A model generated the notes under the pieces. It was not told the DNA's origin and searched no databases. It saw only the letters and a program-made list of their open reading frames with translations. Source: Clostridium sp. 'deep sea' (GTDB lineage: Bacteria; Bacillota; UBA994; PWPR01). From it: a stretch of 64,000 nt of DNA. Where the stretch lies: NCBI RefSeq assembly GCF_014931565.1, contig NZ_CP063353.1:3534001-3598000 (forward strand). Direction: 5' to 3'. Positions 1 to 9,035 of the stretch are shown here, piece by piece (position 1 is the first letter of the stretch; the number at the start of each line of letters is the position of its first letter). A program made the position numbers and the translations under genes.

Positions 1-2
1 AC

Positions 3-653
3 AGAGATAACTCAAATTTTGCGATAAGAACTCCAAAACAGCCTATTAAAAGCGATTTTCATTTAGTAAGCTACAATGAGTTAGCTAAAGCTCGAAACAG
101 TAAATATAGACCGTTTCCTGCTAACAATAAATACCTAGATATAGATTTAACTGATTTTAAAGGTGTTACTGAGCAAAGTGTAGTAACCTCAATTACTTTA
201 ACTTGCAACAAAATGCTTAAGGCACCTGCCAAGTTATTAGGTATTAATGGCATTAATAAATTCAGTAAAGAAGTACTAACGTGGAATAAATTTAAGATAG
301 AGAAATTGAAATTAGCTGGAATAAACAATTACTTTCAAATAAGTGCCGATGGTGGTACAGGTGGGGGTATGTTTAGAGAGATGTTTGCAGACTTTTTAGT
401 TGAGAGTGCCGCCCTCTTAAATAGCACTGTTATTCAGAACTTAGGTTATAGCTATAAGCAAGAAGCAAAGAAGTGGAATATCATATCAGAACTAATGTGG
501 CAACTCTACCAAACAGCTAACAAAAACATTTTAAAAGAGATTAGCAATATAAGCCAAAAAATATCTGTAACTGAACTTAGTTTATTAACTCAATTACAAT
601 ATGAAATAAATAACATACGAAGGAATGGCACAGAGGCACATTCCCTACAATAG
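3..653 (+). CDS. BtrH/DUF4872-like protein, 3' part (start lies outside the window)
   Basis: The reading frame is open from base 3 to a TAG at 651-653, giving 216 residues of a protein whose start is off the left edge. An internal ATG at 213 has no ribosome binding site, so it is not the start. The Gly-rich stretch GGTGGGMFREMFADFL followed by a helical tail resembles the C-terminal half of DUF4872 proteins, the family of butirosin biosynthesis protein H, which transfers an acyl group from carrier protein in that pathway. The N-terminal BtrH domain with its catalytic Cys cannot be seen, so substrate and activity are unknown. The family call rests on motif recall only. Confidence 0.55.
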   Translation, partial: RDNSNFAIRTPKQPIKSDFHLVSYNELAKARNSKYRPFPANNKYLDIDLTDFKGVTEQSVVTSITLTCNKMLKAPAKLLGINGINKFSKEVLTWNKFKIEKLKLAGINNYFQISADGGTGGGMFREMFADFLVESAALLNSTVIQNLGYSYKQEAKKWNIISELMWQLYQTANKNILKEISNISQKISVTELSLLTQLQYEINNIRRNGTEAHSLQ

Positions 654-730
654 TAGCTTTTCTCAAAATAAATGCTAAGGCGTAGCAAGCAAAACCTAAT
701 AGATTAAAAGATTACGATTACTCACAACTT

Positions 731-804
731 TGTAGGGGCGAACCTTGTGTTCGCCTGTATTAATACCTCAAATAAAAAAGGCGAAGACCAGCTTCACCCC
801 TACG
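731..804. repeat. imperfect inverted repeat, MITE/REP-like
   Basis: Two 25-base arms, 731-755 and 780-804, are imperfect reverse complements around a 24-base A/T-rich centre. Both arms read TAGGGG(C/T)GAA at one end and TTCGCC at the other. The G/C content is well above the surroundings. Such extragenic palindromes are common in Clostridia. It lies between two convergent genes and could also act as a bidirectional stem. Confidence 0.6.
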
Positions 805-884
805 ATAGGTACCTATGTTAAGTCTCTTAAATCAAAAAGAACAGTTGAAAACAAAATCAAAATCATGCACATGCGATTATAGAT

Positions 885-2021
885 TTAAACAATTAACATA
901 TATATAAAATGAGCAGTAATACCAGCAACTAATCCCCCAATTGTGTGACTAATTAAGGCTGATGAAATTAATTCTCGTCTTTTTAGGGCATCCATCATGC
1001 CAACATGGGTACTTAAATAACCACTCCAGCACATTCCCATTGCTGTAAATACTGCAATATCGTTGCCACCAATAAGGTTTAACTCTAAAAACTTAGGTAC
1101 TAAGCTAATAGCTGCTCCTACAGCACCCAAAGAAGTAATTGGAAAAGAAATTGCCTCTGGGCTAGTGAAACCAAACAAAGGAGTTAAAATTGGTGAAAAT
1201 AAATTGCCAATCTTAGGTAGCAGGGCTACACCCTCAAAGGCTAAACCTTGGTATCCTACAGTTGGATCAGCAGGGCCAAAGGTTAACATCATGATTATTG
1301 TACAAACAAATAATAAACCAGGTATTATAGCAATGCCCATTTGCACACCACTTTTACCACCCTCAAGCATAGCTGTCATAAAGCGAATAAAAAATGAATC
1401 ATCAGAGTATTGCTCATCTTCTGTTTTTTTAATCTTGTTGGTGTGTTTAATAGTGGTAGGATTTTTTTTGTTTCTTCTTTTCTGTATTAAGTGTGCCATA
1501 ATTCTAACACTAAAGATACTACCTATTATAGCACCAATATTACCAATTAAGGCCTCATTAAAAAAACCAAAACCCATCATAAAAGTGGTTAATATTAGTC
1601 CCATTCCAAATGATGTTCCTAAATTACATAGCGTTGGCACTTCATCTTCGGTAAAGTATTCTAAATAATTTTCGTCATTGGCTAGAGTTATAATGGCAGG
1701 GTTATCAGATAAATAAGTAGTTACAATACCAAGCGATGAAGCCCCCGGAAGGTTATACAGTGGTTTCATTAACGGGGCAAATATGCGGTTAAAGATTTTT
1801 ACTAAGCCAAATTCATTTGCTAGGTTCCCTAAGGCTCCCATAATAACAGAGATAGCTAGTATATATAAAGCTGTATCAAGAAGCAGTGTATGTGCTGTTT
1901 TCATAAGAGATGAAAATAAATTTGCTACACCCATATTCACACTTAAATACCCAACAAAGAGCCCTATTAACGTAATAAATAATAGTGTATAAATGGCTTC
2001 TTTTAATTTTCTGTTTTTCAT
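885..2021 (-). CDS. CD0519/CD1768-type membrane protein (nucleoside-recognition/gate fold)
   Basis: Polytopic inner-membrane protein of 378 residues with about nine hydrophobic segments. The motif LSDNPAIITLAND and the following NLGTSFGMGLI resemble the YjiH/CD0519 group of gate-domain proteins, thought to be transporters of unknown substrate. The ATG at 2021 is chosen because AGGAGG at 2028-2033 sits six bases upstream; a TTG six codons earlier would lie before that site. A charged, Lys-rich cytoplasmic loop lies near residues 185-210. It is transcribed alone, convergent with the preceding gene. Confidence 0.6.
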   Translation of the reverse strand: MKNRKLKEAIYTLLFITLIGLFVGYLSVNMGVANLFSSLMKTAHTLLLDTALYILAISVIMGALGNLANEFGLVKIFNRIFAPLMKPLYNLPGASSLGIVTTYLSDNPAIITLANDENYLEYFTEDEVPTLCNLGTSFGMGLILTTFMMGFGFFNEALIGNIGAIIGSIFSVRIMAHLIQKRRNKKNPTTIKHTNKIKKTEDEQYSDDSFFIRFMTAMLEGGKSGVQMGIAIIPGLLFVCTIIMMLTFGPADPTVGYQGLAFEGVALLPKIGNLFSPILTPLFGFTSPEAISFPITSLGAVGAAISLVPKFLELNLIGGNDIAVFTAMGMCWSGYLSTHVGMMDALKRRELISSALISHTIGGLVAGITAHFIYMLIV

Positions 2022-2340
2022 GTGACACCTCCTAAACAAACTAAATCACCCAAGATTATATAGCAGCAATAATTATTTATCTATACAAAAATACAGGTGC
2101 TTATTAGCCGTTTCCCAGTAGCAATATCATTAAGCAATTTTATTTAAGAAATTTATAGAATTATATTATGTTTTGGAATTGTTGACAGTATTTAATTAAT
2201 AATTAATGAAATTTACACCATATTAGTTATTGACATGAAAAATATTAATGCTTTTAATTTAGTATATATCGAAATAAATTCAAACAAAGAAACTTTTTGA
2301 AAAATAAGTATTAAAGTATATTTACATTATTAACAATTAG
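2022..2340. other. gene-free region with an orphan plus-strand promoter-like sequence
   Basis: No coding region is evident. A TTGACA (2230-2235) and TTTAAT (2253-2258) separated by 17 bases face right, where the next plus-strand gene is over 1 kb away. It may be chance in this A/T-rich DNA. Confidence 0.3.
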
Positions 2341-2374
2341 TAAAAGTCGAGATTAAATAAATTAATCTCGACTT
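2341..2374 (-). terminator. rho-independent terminator of the AraC gene
   Basis: A 13-base perfect stem, 2344-2356 with 2362-2374, has a five-base loop and a short U run when read on the minus strand. It overlaps the stop codon of the AraC-type gene. Confidence 0.65.
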
Positions 2375-3081
2375 AGCTTATATTTTTTGCGATATTCAGT
2401 TGGAGACATTTTTTCAATAATTTTAAAAACCCTACAAAAAGATGAACTATGGCTGTAACCAACCTGATTAGATATTTCGCTTATACTATATTTTGTTGTA
2501 AGTAAAAGTTCTTTAGCCTTTTCTATGCGCAACTTTTGAATATAGTCTTTGGGGTTCATAGACTCTTGTTTTTTAAACCATTCTGAATAATAGTTAACAT
2601 TATAATGTTCAATTTCAGCAAGCTTATTTATATTTAAATCTTCATTATAATGTTTATTAATATAGTCTATAGATTTTGAAATATTACGCTCAATAATCTT
2701 ATCGTACAAGAAAAAATATAGGTATTTAATTGTAGAGGGGTTTGTTTTGTTATCTATCTCTAACATAATAAGCCTAATTAATAAAGACATACTTTCGTTT
2801 ATTAAAACCTTGCTACTTGCCTTGAATTTTTCAAGATCACTTTTTTTAATCATGCTCATTGGAATGTCTATTACTAAAGATTTTTCACCAGCTTCACTTC
2901 TAAAGTCATGAAAACAGTTAGGTGGTATAAAACCAAGTGACTTATTATCTATGGTGAATGCTCCATAATTAGTTTGAATGTAAACATTAGACTCTAAGGG
3001 GATTACTATTTGGGCATAAGCATGTTTATGAGACATGTTTTTGTTAGAGATTTCTAAGATGTTTGCGTTGATTTGGTTCAT
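2362..3081 (-). CDS. AraC-family transcriptional regulator with N-terminal cupin
   Basis: DNA-binding regulator of 239 residues. The N-terminal half (about 1-130) looks like the cupin ligand-binding fold of AraC proteins (HKHAYAQIVIPLE). The C-terminal 100 residues hold two helix-turn-helix units, the second reading ISEISNQVGYSHSSSFCRVFK and ending SPTEYRKKY, the family signature. The ATG at 3081 fits the AGAAGG at 3089-3094; a GTG two codons earlier is too close to it. It is divergent from the DUF4097 lipoprotein gene, which is a possible target, but nothing shows this. Confidence 0.9.
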   Translation of the reverse strand: MNQINANILEISNKNMSHKHAYAQIVIPLESNVYIQTNYGAFTIDNKSLGFIPPNCFHDFRSEAGEKSLVIDIPMSMIKKSDLEKFKASSKVLINESMSLLIRLIMLEIDNKTNPSTIKYLYFFLYDKIIERNISKSIDYINKHYNEDLNINKLAEIEHYNVNYYSEWFKKQESMNPKDYIQKLRIEKAKELLLTTKYSISEISNQVGYSHSSSFCRVFKIIEKMSPTEYRKKYKLSRD

Positions 3082-3355
3082 ATACACACCTTCTTTAATG
3101 ATAAATAGGATTTTATTTATTATATTATTTTGATTATAGATAACTTATATCCATAAATCAATATTCATTATAAAATAAATATATTTGCAATGTTTACTAT
3201 AGTTTATACATCTGATTTAATCCCAATACCCTATAAAGTAATTTATTAAAAAGCAGTAATACTTAATGTATATTAATGTGTAATGTTTGAGCTTATGGTA
3301 GTATATTATATAGGCTTTAATATAAATTAATATATGTTTAGTGGAGATTAAATTT

Positions 3356-4297
3356 ATGAAGAGTAGAATAAAAGTAATAATAGCTAGTTTATTTATGATT
3401 GTCATATTGGTTGGTTGTAACATAGATTTGTTTGGTGAATATGAAATGGTAAGTGTAGATGAAACAGTAAATGATGTGACTGGCATATTCGATTTAATAA
3501 AAGTTGATGTGATTTGTACAAATATAAACTTAGTTGCTGATGATAGAGATAATATTCTAATTAAATTAACAGGAGAAAAGTCTAAAAATGTAAAACATCA
3601 ATTAAAAGTTAATAAGGTAGATGATTGTTTAGAAATATTAATAGACTTTAACAAGCTAAGTGGTTTAAGAAGCATAGATTTTAAATTAGATATTCATATT
3701 CCTAAAAACTATGTCCAAAGCATGGATCTTACTACATCATCTGGTGATATAACAATTAAAGATTTTACTTTAGATAATCTAGCGTTAGATTTATCATCGG
3801 GGGATAGTAGCTTACAAAATATCACAAGCAATAAACTCAGTCTAGCTATCAGCTCTGGTGATACCACAATAGACAAAGTAGATGCAAACAGCTTTGATTT
3901 TTCAGCATCATCGGGTATGTTGACAGCTAATGAATTAACAACAGATACATTTAAGTATGGTGTTACATCTGGTGATATAAAAATAGAGAAATTTAGGGGT
4001 GATATATGCGGTGAAGGATCATCAGCTGATATTGAGTTTAATTATTCAGAGTTTGATAATGAAATTGCTATTGAGGCTACGTCTGGTGATGTGACAATTA
4101 ACTTGCCAAATACTGCTGAGTTTAACTTAGCTGCTAAAGTTAGTTCTGGTAATATAGTATGTGATTTTCCAATCCTAACCCAGGGTAAACAGGAAGATGA
4201 TGTGCTTAACGGCACTGTTATAAGTGCAGATAATAAAATAAATATACAGACATCATCTGGTGATATTTTAATTAAGTATCTAATAAAAGATGAATAG
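3356..4297 (+). CDS. DUF4097 beta-repeat lipoprotein
   Basis: Predicted membrane-anchored lipoprotein of 313 residues. The signal peptide ends in a lipobox (VILVGC), so Cys 22 or so would be lipidated. The rest is a repeating beta-strand protein with recurrent SSGD motifs about every 18-20 residues, typical of DUF4097 (putative adhesin/LiaG-like) proteins. The function of the family is not settled; several members belong to cell-envelope stress loci. The ATG at 3356 follows GTGGAG at 3341-3346. The gene stands alone. Confidence 0.8.
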   Translation: MKSRIKVIIASLFMIVILVGCNIDLFGEYEMVSVDETVNDVTGIFDLIKVDVICTNINLVADDRDNILIKLTGEKSKNVKHQLKVNKVDDCLEILIDFNKLSGLRSIDFKLDIHIPKNYVQSMDLTTSSGDITIKDFTLDNLALDLSSGDSSLQNITSNKLSLAISSGDTTIDKVDANSFDFSASSGMLTANELTTDTFKYGVTSGDIKIEKFRGDICGEGSSADIEFNYSEFDNEIAIEATSGDVTINLPNTAEFNLAAKVSSGNIVCDFPILTQGKQEDDVLNGTVISADNKINIQTSSGDILIKYLIKDE

Positions 4298-4448
4298 ATA
4301 TTACTATGTATTAGTATTGTAATAAAATTGTTGCATAGATACTATTTTGGATATTGGTATAAAACTATTTTATTTATGGCTTGATTAGGTTTACTGAACA
4401 TCTAAAATAAATTATATAATAGTGTAAACAATAAAATGGGTGATTAAC

Positions 4449-5222
4449 ATGAAAAAGAAAATAGAAAAAAATTGGAATAGCATGGTTGATGCTTATGAGC
4501 AGTTTACTAATAAGCCCAGCTCTTATAGCTTAGCTATAGAATGGCCATCAATTAAGCAGCTATTGCCAAATATACAGAATAAAAAAATATTAGACTTAGG
4601 CTGTGGTTCAGGACGATTTAGCTTTTTACTTGAATCATTAAATCCAAGAAAAATTACTGCAATAGATTTGTCTCAGCAAATGTTGAATAAAGCTAAAGAG
4701 ATAGCTAATACGAAACAGTCAAAAGTTGAGTTTCTTACGGCAGATATAGAGAACTTATCTATATTAGAAGATAATAGTTATGATTTAGTATTTTCATCTA
4801 CTACACTTCATTATTTGCCTCAGTTAAACAAAATAATGAGTGAAATACAACGAGTTTTAGTACTAAATGGAGTTTGCATTTTATCTGTGATACATCCGAT
4901 ATATACATCACATTATCCGCTAGCTCAAAACAATGAGTTTCCAAAAGATGATGATTGGCAGGTGAGGTATTTAAATAAAGAGCTAAGAGCCTATGTTCAA
5001 CCTTGGATAGAATTTAATGACAATATTAAAAACTACCTAAGTATAAGCTATCATCATACATTTGCTGATTATGTTAATAACGCTATAAACGTTAATTTAA
5101 ATATTATATCTGTAAGTGAACCTGAACCACCCAAACAATGGAGTATAGATACACCTACAAGATACACAGGATTTATAAATACACCAACCTATTTGATAAT
5201 TAAACTACAAAAGAGTTTTTAA
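4449..5222 (+). CDS. class I SAM-dependent methyltransferase
   Basis: Soluble Rossmann-fold methyltransferase of 257 residues. Motif I reads ILDLGCGSGRF near residues 45-55, the acidic residue after strand 2 is in ITAIDLSQQML, and DLVFSSTTLHYL is the post-motif region of Methyltransf_11/25 enzymes. The acceptor substrate cannot be told. The ATG at 4449 is preceded by GGGTG at 4438-4442. There is no operon partner. Confidence 0.85.
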   Translation: MKKKIEKNWNSMVDAYEQFTNKPSSYSLAIEWPSIKQLLPNIQNKKILDLGCGSGRFSFLLESLNPRKITAIDLSQQMLNKAKEIANTKQSKVEFLTADIENLSILEDNSYDLVFSSTTLHYLPQLNKIMSEIQRVLVLNGVCILSVIHPIYTSHYPLAQNNEFPKDDDWQVRYLNKELRAYVQPWIEFNDNIKNYLSISYHHTFADYVNNAINVNLNIISVSEPEPPKQWSIDTPTRYTGFINTPTYLIIKLQKSF

Positions 5223-5464
5223 AAACGGTTTTGATTATATATTCACTAAATAGGCTGAAAAGAGCAATTATAGTTTTTTTTATATGCTGTTTCACTATCA
5301 TTTTTATTTTTGGTAATGTAGCAGCTGTTTTTTTATTTATCATATAAAAATCATTATATTATAGTAATTATCCATGCAAACAAACGTTTACTTTTAAGGC
5401 TTTTTATTGTAAAATTGAACTATTGGATTAAAGTAAAAAAAGTAGGAGTAAAGGATTAACCATT

Positions 5465-5950
5465 ATGATAAAATATACAATCTGCTTTATAAAGCAAGGA
5501 GATAAAATACTGCTTTTAAACAGAGAAAAACCAAGCTGGATGGGCCGCTGGAATGGAGTAGGGGGACATATAGAAGAAAATGAAACAGCAAGGCAGTGCA
5601 TTATAAGAGAAATATATGAAGAAACAGGTTTAAAAATAAATAATGTTGTATTTAAGGGTTTAGTTACTTGGATTTATGACGACAAGTATCATGGAGGTAT
5701 GTATTCTTATATTGCAGAAATAGCAGAGAATGTAAACTATAAAACCCCTATAAAAACCCCAGAGGGTATTTTAGATTGGAAATCTCTTTCTTGGATTTTA
5801 AACCCACGTAATACAGGGGTAGTTAATAATATTCCTTCTTTTTTGCCTTATATGTTAAATGAAAATAATATTTATGAACATATATGTTATTACACTAATA
5901 ACAATTTGAATAGGGTGGAAAAGAAACAATGCTCTCTAGTTGTAGAATAG
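5465..5950 (+). CDS. NUDIX hydrolase (MutT/8-oxo-dGTPase-like)
   Basis: Cytosolic hydrolase of 161 residues that cleaves a nucleoside diphosphate linked to another group. The Nudix box GX5EX7REUXEEXGU is complete: GGHIEENETARQCIIREIYEETGL begins near residue 36, written here only to show the Glu residues that bind metal. The length and N-terminal strand TICFIKQGDKILLLNRE resemble the 8-oxo-dGTP diphosphatase group. The ribosome binding site is AGGAGTAAAGG ahead of the ATG. Confidence 0.9.
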   Translation: MIKYTICFIKQGDKILLLNREKPSWMGRWNGVGGHIEENETARQCIIREIYEETGLKINNVVFKGLVTWIYDDKYHGGMYSYIAEIAENVNYKTPIKTPEGILDWKSLSWILNPRNTGVVNNIPSFLPYMLNENNIYEHICYYTNNNLNRVEKKQCSLVVE

Positions 5951-6063
5951 CATTTACATAAGACTAAAAAATTTACTAATATTTGATTTAAGAAGTGAGT
6001 TTTGGGGTAAAAACTTAGTATGTAGTTATAAAGCTACAAGGATTGGAGAAGTGAACATCTAAG

Positions 6064-7011
6064 ATGAAATCAAAGTTTATTAACAGTTTGCAAAATAATG
6101 ATTTAGCAACGCTTAAACAAATACCCAAAAGTGATTTACACAACCATGCTACAAGAGGTGGTAATATAAAGTATGTTTTAAAAAACAGTGAAGAAGTTTT
6201 AGCAAATTTACCTAAAAAATTCACTAATTTAACTGATATGCAAAGTTGGTATGAAGCCAATATTAAATTACACTGTAAAGGTTTACATGGATTTGTTAAT
6301 AGAATTGAAGCAGCATTTTTACATGCTTTAGATGATGGTGTACAAACTTTAGTTTTGAGTTTTGGTTTAGCCGACAGTATACATTACAATAATAGTTATA
6401 AAGATTATATAAATGACATAAAACATATCCACCAGCGAATAGCTCCTGAAATAAATTTTATACCAGAGTTAAGTTTATCTCGTACGCAAAATATTGTTGA
6501 AATGGAGGAAATTTTTGAGCAATTATTATCATACAACTTTTTTAAGTCTATTGATTTAATAGGTGATGAAAATATAGCAGTGGATGAATTTAAAAGTATA
6601 TATAAAAAAGCTAAACAACATAACTTAATACGCAAAGCTCATATAGGTGAATTTAGTGATGCACTATCAGTTAAAAATGTAGTAGAGGCCTTAGACCTTA
6701 ATCAAGTACAACACGGTATAGCAGCTGTAAATTCTCAAAAGGTTATGAACTTTTTAGCAGATAACAAAATTCAGCTTAACATTTGCCCTACAAGTAATGT
6801 AATGTTAAGTTTGGTAAATAGCTATAGAGAACACCCCATAAGTATACTGCATGAAAATGGTATACCTATAACTATAAATACAGATGACATGTTAATATTT
6901 AATCAAAGTGTTTCACAAGAATACTTAAACCTTTATAATAATGGTGTTTTATCCGCAACAGAACTTAATGAGATTAGAGAGACAGGCTTAGGAGTTATAA
7001 AAACAAAATGA
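6064..7011 (+). CDS. adenosine deaminase family amidohydrolase
   Basis: Metal-dependent hydrolase of 315 residues, close to the family's usual 330. The N-terminal HxH metal ligands are in SDLHNHATRGG, a further His in RKAHIGEF, the His in QHGIAAV, and the late Asp pair in ITINTDDML. NICPTSNVMLS is the conserved C-terminal adenosine deaminase strand. It probably deaminates adenosine or a related nucleoside to inosine. It overlaps the next gene by four bases (ATGA), so the two are co-translated. The gene ends in TGA. Confidence 0.85.
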   Translation: MKSKFINSLQNNDLATLKQIPKSDLHNHATRGGNIKYVLKNSEEVLANLPKKFTNLTDMQSWYEANIKLHCKGLHGFVNRIEAAFLHALDDGVQTLVLSFGLADSIHYNNSYKDYINDIKHIHQRIAPEINFIPELSLSRTQNIVEMEEIFEQLLSYNFFKSIDLIGDENIAVDEFKSIYKKAKQHNLIRKAHIGEFSDALSVKNVVEALDLNQVQHGIAAVNSQKVMNFLADNKIQLNICPTSNVMLSLVNSYREHPISILHENGIPITINTDDMLIFNQSVSQEYLNLYNNGVLSATELNEIRETGLGVIKTK

Positions 7012-7487
7012 AACTTGAAATTAGTGAAATAAGCAATGCCCAAGCAAAAAAAATTACAGAGTGGCAGTATAATGAACCCTATAATATTTACAATGGCAGT
7101 GGTAGTGATAATGAGGTTGAAGAAATTTTATCAAATAATTATTTTGCCGTAAATAATAATAACGATTTAATAGGCTTTTATTGTTATGGAAAATCAGCGC
7201 AAGTTCCTGCTGGTAATGAGGTTAATGCCTATGCAGATAGTAGCTATATTGATATAGGTATTGGTTTAAAGCCTGAGTTATGTGGTAAGGGTTATGGATA
7301 TAACTTTTTTTCAAATGCAATAAAGTTTGCACAAGAACTAGGACATACTAAAATTCGTTTAACTGTAGCTAGTTTTAATACAAGAGCTATTAGAGTTTAT
7401 GAAAATGTTGGTTTTAAAAAACAAATGCAATTTTATAAACAAGACAACTCTCTGTTAAGACCCTTTACAGTTATGATACTTAAATAA
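7008..7487 (+). CDS. GNAT-family N-acetyltransferase
   Basis: Acetyltransferase of 159 residues. The acetyl-CoA pyrophosphate loop is seen as PELCGKGYGYNFF and the RimI-type C-terminal signature as NTRAIRVYENVGFKK. The target is unknown. The start overlaps the deaminase stop, so the pair forms a two-gene unit closed by the hairpin at 7504-7538. Confidence 0.85.
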   Translation: MKLEISEISNAQAKKITEWQYNEPYNIYNGSGSDNEVEEILSNNYFAVNNNNDLIGFYCYGKSAQVPAGNEVNAYADSSYIDIGIGLKPELCGKGYGYNFFSNAIKFAQELGHTKIRLTVASFNTRAIRVYENVGFKKQMQFYKQDNSLLRPFTVMILK

Positions 7488-7503
7488 AAAATATAATAAG
7501 TTT

Positions 7504-7538
7504 AAAAGCACACTGGCTATGTATTGCAGTGTGCTTTT
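7504..7538. terminator. bidirectional terminator
   Basis: Twelve-base perfect stem, AAAAGCACACTG (7504-7515) with CAGTGTGCTTTT (7527-7538), between two convergent genes. A/T tracts on both sides allow use in both directions. Confidence 0.85.
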
Positions 7539-7555
7539 GATATTTTTTATTCTAC

Positions 7556-8005
7556 TTACATATGATTTTTAACCATATCTTTTGCTAATTTAACAAAATG
7601 ACTTATGGTATTTAAATCATGTTCTGATAACGCTAAGAGATAGTTAAAAATTTGTGCATCATTTTCTTCATGAAACTTATGGTGAGCGTAATAGGCTTTT
7701 TGACCTTGTTCAGTTAAATAAATGCTTTGTTTCTTTTTGTCACCTTCATAAGAACATTTATAAACAAGCTTTCTAGCCTCTAGCTTTTTTAAGGCTTTCC
7801 ATATTACTGCCCTTGTAACATTAAATCTTTGGGCTATTTCAGATAAATATATACCGGGAAAATCTCCAATAACCTTAATAATGTGTATTTCTCTTCTATG
7901 AAATACCATACCATCGCCAAAGTCTAATACTTTCTTTTTTCCATTTGCAGCACTCTCAACAAGCTGAACAAAATTCTTCAATATATAATTTGCTTTATCT
8001 TTCAT
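7556..8005 (-). CDS. MarR-family transcriptional regulator
   Basis: Winged-helix regulator of 149 residues. The recognition segment reads LSEIAQRFNVTRAVIWKALKKLE, followed by a Lys-rich wing (EGDKKKQSIYLTEQG). It is the last gene of the minus-strand iron-uptake operon, 20 bases after the O-methyltransferase stop. It may sense a ligand connected with that operon, but no operator resembling an MarR palindrome was found in front of the operon. The ribosome binding site (TTAGG) is weak, in keeping with a distal gene. Confidence 0.85.
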   Translation of the reverse strand: MKDKANYILKNFVQLVESAANGKKKVLDFGDGMVFHRREIHIIKVIGDFPGIYLSEIAQRFNVTRAVIWKALKKLEARKLVYKCSYEGDKKKQSIYLTEQGQKAYYAHHKFHEENDAQIFNYLLALSEHDLNTISHFVKLAKDMVKNHM

Positions 8006-8025
8006 AACCTAATTATAGCATTTCA

Positions 8026-9006
8026 CTACTGCTTTTGAAATAAATACTTATTGAATCGATCTTTAGTACTTGGCATGTTAATTTCCTTAAAGTCATTATT
8101 TAAGATGCTTGCTAAAATAGTTTTTTCATCACACAATAAGTCCGAACCAGCTAATCTTCCTGAGAGCCAACCAATAATAGATTGGGTTGGTGATAAATAG
8201 TCTTGGGATACTCCATGAGTAATAACATATAAATAGCCATTACTATTTAAACTTTTATTTAGTTTACAAGTTACATTATCTAAATACTGGCTTGCAAAAT
8301 CCATTATACCTGCAGCAATAATAAAATCATAATTATTACCAATATCATCTTTATTAAAATCACCTATCATTACATCTGCTTGTTTACTTAAATTCTCTTC
8401 TTTAATTAATTGCTGAGGTAGTTTAGCAACTATTTCATGTTCGAATACAACAACTCTACTATTTTTAAAATGTTTTGCTACCTCAAGAGCTAAGGTTCCT
8501 GAGCCTCCGCCTAAATCTAAGAGTTTAAAATGATCATCTTTATTATACAAGTTACTTAGTAAATTTATGATTTCTTGTACTCTTCCATAATACATTTCAT
8601 TTCTAGTTACTCTTGCTAACTCATAAAAGTCATATAGTTCTGCACCATCTTTTAAATTAGTAGCAGGACCATCTTTAACTTTATTTTCAACATCGTCTAA
8701 AGACATCATGGTTTTTTTGAACAAAATTCCATCACCAATATATAGCTCACTATTTTCATTTAACATTTTATTACTAGCAGCAGTATTTTTGTATACGTTT
8801 TTGCTTTTTTCAATTAACCCTATAGAAGCTAAGGCATCTAAAAAAAGTGCTAAATTTCTGGAGTTATAATTTAATTTTTCAGCAATTTGCTTGGCAGTTA
8901 TAGCCTCTTCCATATAAGAAAAAACCTTAAGATTAAGTGCAGCAATCAATAATTGTATTTCTTTATAATCGTGTAATTTTTTATAGTAATCCATCATTGT
9001 GTTCAT
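8026..9006 (-). CDS. O-methyltransferase with winged-helix dimerization domain
   Basis: SAM-dependent methyltransferase of 326 residues. An N-terminal winged-helix dimerization domain (about 1-80, ITAKQIAEKLNYNSRNLALFLDALASIGLI) precedes a Rossmann domain with motif I LLDLGGGSGTLALEVAKHF. This is the architecture of acetylserotonin/hydroxyindole-type O-methyltransferases acting on small aromatic molecules. The ATG at 9006 follows GAGGAAG; a TTG at 9024 would precede it. It lies 29 bases after an ABC transporter ATPase in a Fur-controlled operon, so its substrate may be an iron chelator or tetrapyrrole-like compound; this is inference. Confidence 0.85.
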   Translation of the reverse strand: MNTMMDYYKKLHDYKEIQLLIAALNLKVFSYMEEAITAKQIAEKLNYNSRNLALFLDALASIGLIEKSKNVYKNTAASNKMLNENSELYIGDGILFKKTMMSLDDVENKVKDGPATNLKDGAELYDFYELARVTRNEMYYGRVQEIINLLSNLYNKDDHFKLLDLGGGSGTLALEVAKHFKNSRVVVFEHEIVAKLPQQLIKEENLSKQADVMIGDFNKDDIGNNYDFIIAAGIMDFASQYLDNVTCKLNKSLNSNGYLYVITHGVSQDYLSPTQSIIGWLSGRLAGSDLLCDEKTILASILNNDFKEINMPSTKDRFNKYLFQKQ

Positions 9007-9035
9007 TATTTCTTCCTCTTTCAAAAAATATTATT

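Noticed and set aside
1063-1668. Open frame of 201 codons on the plus strand
   Set aside because: It is antisense to the 885-2021 membrane protein gene, has low-complexity Pro/Lys/Ile composition and no binding site.
3217-3486. Minus-strand frame over the promoter of the DUF4097 gene
   Set aside because: It overlaps a lipoprotein gene with a clear signal peptide, and its composition is that of random A/T-rich DNA.
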